Assembly: GCA_022013635.1 (NCBI GenBank)
Contig: JAKLPX010000326.1
Span: 1 to 8,547, forward strand
From: Candidatus Delongbacteria bacterium
GTDB lineage: Bacteria > UBA4055
DNA length: 8,547 nt
Reading direction: 5' to 3'
Made by a program: the position numbers and the translations under genes. The notes below the pieces were generated by a model. That model ran no database searches and was not told where the DNA came from. It was given only the letters and a program-made list of their open reading frames with translations. Position 1 is the stretch's first letter. The number at the start of each line of letters is the position of its first letter. Below are positions 6,800-8,547 of this stretch, piece after piece.

Positions 6800-6846
6800 C
6801 TTGTTATACAATTGAGACAAAAAATGCATTAAAAAGAAGCAGGGTT

Positions 6847-6856
6847 GTTAATTAAC
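6847..6856. repeat. 10-bp perfect palindrome in the BREX leader
   Basis: GTTAATTAAC is self-complementary and lies about 50 nt before the brxA start, inside the predicted transcript leader. It could be a regulator site or chance in DNA this AT-rich. Confidence 0.25.
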
Positions 6857-6906
6857 TAAATGGGTGCTGAAATAATAAATTAAACTCTAAAATCAGGCTA
6901 AAGAAA

Positions 6907-7494
6907 ATGAAAGAAATAAATAAATATGATGCAAATTTTACTGCTGGTGGCCTTTTGAGCAGTGAATTTAAATCTTTATATCCTATTCTTTTTGAGTCTA
7001 ATTTTATTGTCCAGATAGAAAAAGAGAGAGAATTAAATAATTTTTTGGGAATTAAGACTGAAAGTGCAAGAAAAAGAATAGTAACAGAAATAAAAAGAAG
7101 ATATAATGTAGTAAAAAAAAGTTTTTGGGAGTGGTTTAAAGATTTGAGTGAAAAAGAACAAAAATTAGCATTATTCTACTTATGCCTTAAAACTTATCCA
7201 ATTGTACTTGATATTCACATTGAAGTTGCTTTAAAAAAATACAAAATTGGTAATGATCTAAATGCTTTTAGTGTGAAAATGAGACTTGATGAGATTGCAT
7301 CGGTAAATGACATTGTCGGATCATGGTCTGAATCAACGCTTGATAAATTAAACTCTCAGTATAGGACAACTCTAAAAGAGTGTGGTTTACTAAAAGGAGA
7401 AAGACTGTCAAATCATCTAATTATTTCAGATTCGTTTTGGGAATATTTTGAAGATATTGGAGAAAGTTGGTTTAAAGAAGTCTGTTTTAAATAA
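6907..7494 (+). CDS. brxA: BREX protein BrxA (DUF1819)
   Basis: This 195-residue protein matches the BrxA family in length, in position as first gene before brxB and brxC, and in sequence pattern. An N-terminal FTAGGLLSSEFKSLYPIL segment (11-28) is followed by helical blocks. These include a basic stretch, SARKRIVTEIKRRYNVVKKS (53-72), and then a hydrophobic helix with FYLCLKTYPIVLDIHIEVAL. BrxA proteins were first annotated as inner-membrane proteins, but structural work describes a small helical DNA-binding protein; I see no convincing membrane span here. Its exact role in phage exclusion and host methylation is unsettled. The start at 6907 has only a weak purine-rich site (AAAG) upstream. 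Base composition is far more AT-rich than in the exporter genes, with many AAA, AAT, ATT and TTA codons, consistent with a horizontally acquired defence locus. Confidence 0.87.
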   Translation: MKEINKYDANFTAGGLLSSEFKSLYPILFESNFIVQIEKERELNNFLGIKTESARKRIVTEIKRRYNVVKKSFWEWFKDLSEKEQKLALFYLCLKTYPIVLDIHIEVALKKYKIGNDLNAFSVKMRLDEIASVNDIVGSWSESTLDKLNSQYRTTLKECGLLKGERLSNHLIISDSFWEYFEDIGESWFKEVCFK

Positions 7495-7511
7495 GTCTAG
7501 GTTAAAAAGAA

Positions 7512-8099
7512 ATGAGAATATCAGAATTATATGATCAATTATGTAATAAAGAGTTTCAGGATCATTATACGGGTAATTTATTTTTTCCGGCATATATGTA
7601 TATGTATGATGCAGAAAAAGAGTATGAAATTGAACGAGAAATATTAAGTATTAAAGAAAGGTTATTTCGACCATCAAATTATTTGGATGTATTAGTGCTG
7701 GATATTTTTGATGAATTTACAAATTATTTAAAAAATGAAAAATTCGGTAAAGACTCAAAATTTAATTATTATTTGAAACATGAAAAAAATAAATATAAAC
7801 AAGTTAATGATGCATTAAAAAGAGATGCATATGATGGTAGATTTTTAAAATATTTAGATAACAAAATTCAAAATCATTTATCAAGTGCTGATGAATATGA
7901 AGTTGCTTTTGTTTTTATCAAAGGCTTTGGGAATGCTTTTCCTTACATTAGAGCAAGCAGATTTATGAATAATTTTGAAAAATACATTAACGGTTTCAAA
8001 TTAATTATGTTTTACCCAGGTGAAGCTAAAGAATACTATAGCTTATTTGGTCTTTTAAAAGATGAAAATTTATACAGAGCAATAAAGTTAATAAACTAA
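7512..8099 (+). CDS. brxB: BREX protein BrxB (DUF1788)
   Basis: This 195-residue protein carries the recognisable BrxB pattern. An N-terminal FFPAYMYMYDAEKEYEIE stretch (24-41) precedes a hydrophobic beta-strand (LDVLVLDIFDEF). A C-terminal half has NAFPYIRASRFM (141-152), then FYPGEAKEYYSLFGLL (167-182) and the family-typical ending LYRAIKLI (187-194). The length is normal for DUF1788. BrxB is a conserved BREX component without an assigned enzymatic activity. It is thought to act in the complex with BrxC and the PglX/PglZ proteins. The gene starts 17 nt after brxA and ends 25 nt before brxC, so the three are very likely co-transcribed. Composition is extremely AT-rich: the 60-nt stretch 7681-7740 has 12 G or C by hand count. 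Confidence 0.92.
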   Translation: MRISELYDQLCNKEFQDHYTGNLFFPAYMYMYDAEKEYEIEREILSIKERLFRPSNYLDVLVLDIFDEFTNYLKNEKFGKDSKFNYYLKHEKNKYKQVNDALKRDAYDGRFLKYLDNKIQNHLSSADEYEVAFVFIKGFGNAFPYIRASRFMNNFEKYINGFKLIMFYPGEAKEYYSLFGLLKDENLYRAIKLIN

Positions 8100-8106
8100 A
8101 CAATAT

Positions 8107-8120
8107 GGAGAGTAGGTAGG
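8107..8120 (+). promoter_or_regulatory. Ribosome binding region of brxC
   Basis: A purine-rich run contains GGAGAG (8107-8112) and GTAGG (8116-8120), 12 and 4 nt before the ATG at 8125. It is a stronger site than those of brxA and brxB and supports the brxC start codon. Confidence 0.5.
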
Positions 8121-8124
8121 AATT

Positions 8125-8547
8125 ATGAAGATTAAAGATATATTTGAACGAAATGTTTTTAGAGATATTAATCCCGCTGTTGTAGTAAGTGATAAAAAAC
8201 AGAGCACAGTAGATGCAGAGATAACTGAGTATGTATTTACAGATGAACTAATCAAACATATTTATACCATGCTAGATGCAATTTTAAATAAAAAAGTTGG
8301 CAAAACAGGTATTTGGATCAACGGTTATTACGGCTCTGGTAAGTCTCACTTTATTAAGTTTGTTCATTATTTATTGGATAAAGATACTTCTGAAGATGCT
8401 TTTGATGTCTATCTAAAAGCTGTAAAAAATTATGATCCTATGAAAGCAGATGGTAATGATAATATCACGACAAGTAATGTGATTTTGTTAAAAAAGAAAA
8501 TAGAATCATCTGATTGTGATAATATTTTATTTAATGTTGGCAATACC
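8125..8547 (+). CDS. brxC: BREX ATPase BrxC, N-terminal part, cut by window end
   Basis: An open frame starts with ATG at 8125 and stays open for 141 codons to the right edge without a stop. The full protein is usually about 1,200 residues, so only the first tenth or so is seen. The N-terminus, MKIKDIFERNVFRDINPAVV, and a following segment ending in TDELIKHIYTML are typical of BrxC/PglY. The Walker A loop GYYGSGKSHF (67-76) identifies it as a P-loop ATPase; Lys73 and Ser74 are the expected nucleotide-binding residues. BrxC is an AAA+-like ATPase required for BREX defence. It follows brxB by 25 nt in the standard brxA-brxB-brxC order. Walker B and later domains are beyond the window, so integrity cannot be judged. 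The truncation is an edge effect, not evidence of a pseudogene. Confidence 0.92.
   Translation, partial: MKIKDIFERNVFRDINPAVVVSDKKQSTVDAEITEYVFTDELIKHIYTMLDAILNKKVGKTGIWINGYYGSGKSHFIKFVHYLLDKDTSEDAFDVYLKAVKNYDPMKADGNDNITTSNVILLKKKIESSDCDNILFNVGNT

Larger units (their letters stand above)
6733..6906. other. AT-rich spacer between exporter operon and BREX locus
   Basis: No gene is visible in these 174 bp. The spacer holds the BREX promoter and dyads listed separately, plus an all-AT inverted repeat, TAAATTA (6751-6757) and TAATTTA (6763-6769). That repeat is too weak and lacks the U-tract needed to call a terminator for the exporter operon. No tRNA, integrase, attachment-site duplication or insertion sequence is seen at this junction. 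Confidence 0.7.

Noticed and set aside
6733..8547. A previously undescribed defence system
   Set aside because: The two small proteins and the P-loop ATPase fit BrxA, BrxB and BrxC in order, length and motifs, so the known BREX family explains them.

Overview
The window reads as a piece of a diderm (Gram-negative type) bacterial chromosome. A lipoprotein-anchored periplasmic adaptor subunit, which only makes sense in a two-membrane cell, supports this. The taxon cannot be fixed from the sequence. Moderate-to-low GC and many weak Shine-Dalgarno sites would suit a Bacteroidota/FCB-group-like genome, but that is a guess. All recognised genes lie on the + strand.

Layout. (1) Positions 1-230 are non-coding as far as I can tell. 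They start with 6.5 perfect copies of an 8-bp unit and continue into an AT-rich leader. (2) Positions 231-1238 hold a lone 335-residue protein of unknown function. (3) Positions 1266-1342 form a compact control region: a TTGACA-17 bp-TATCTT promoter followed by four tandem 13-bp repeats. (4) Positions 1352-6732 are one tightly packed efflux operon: a TetR-family regulator, a lipoprotein HlyD-type adaptor, two ABC ATPases and two ABC-2 permeases. Junctions are gaps of 1-5 nt or overlaps of 4-8 nt. The gene set is that of E. coli YbhGFSR (with its TetR regulator CecR), except that the tandem ATPase found there as one fused protein is split into two genes here. (5) Positions 6733-6906 are an AT-rich spacer with a good promoter and a dyad between its -35 and -10. 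(6) From 6907 to the right edge the window enters a BREX phage-defence locus: brxA (DUF1819), brxB (DUF1788) and the first 141 codons of brxC, cut by the window end.

How the parts work together. The regulator most likely represses its own operon by binding the repeat array just downstream of the promoter. The adaptor, two ATPases and two permeases would form a heteromeric exporter of small hydrophobic or toxic compounds. Its outer-membrane channel is not in the window. The ATPase pair is asymmetric: one nucleotide site should be catalytic and the other degenerate. BrxA, BrxB and BrxC are the first three genes of a BREX system. The methyltransferase (PglX), PglZ and BrxL expected downstream lie outside the window, so type and completeness cannot be judged.

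The most interesting observations are the four-copy 13-bp array in front of the tetR gene, the dyad inside the BREX promoter, the asymmetric split ATPase pair, a strong drift of strand composition along the efflux operon, and the abrupt AT-rich transition where BREX begins. I saw no convincing wholly new system. BREX and the exporter are both known families.
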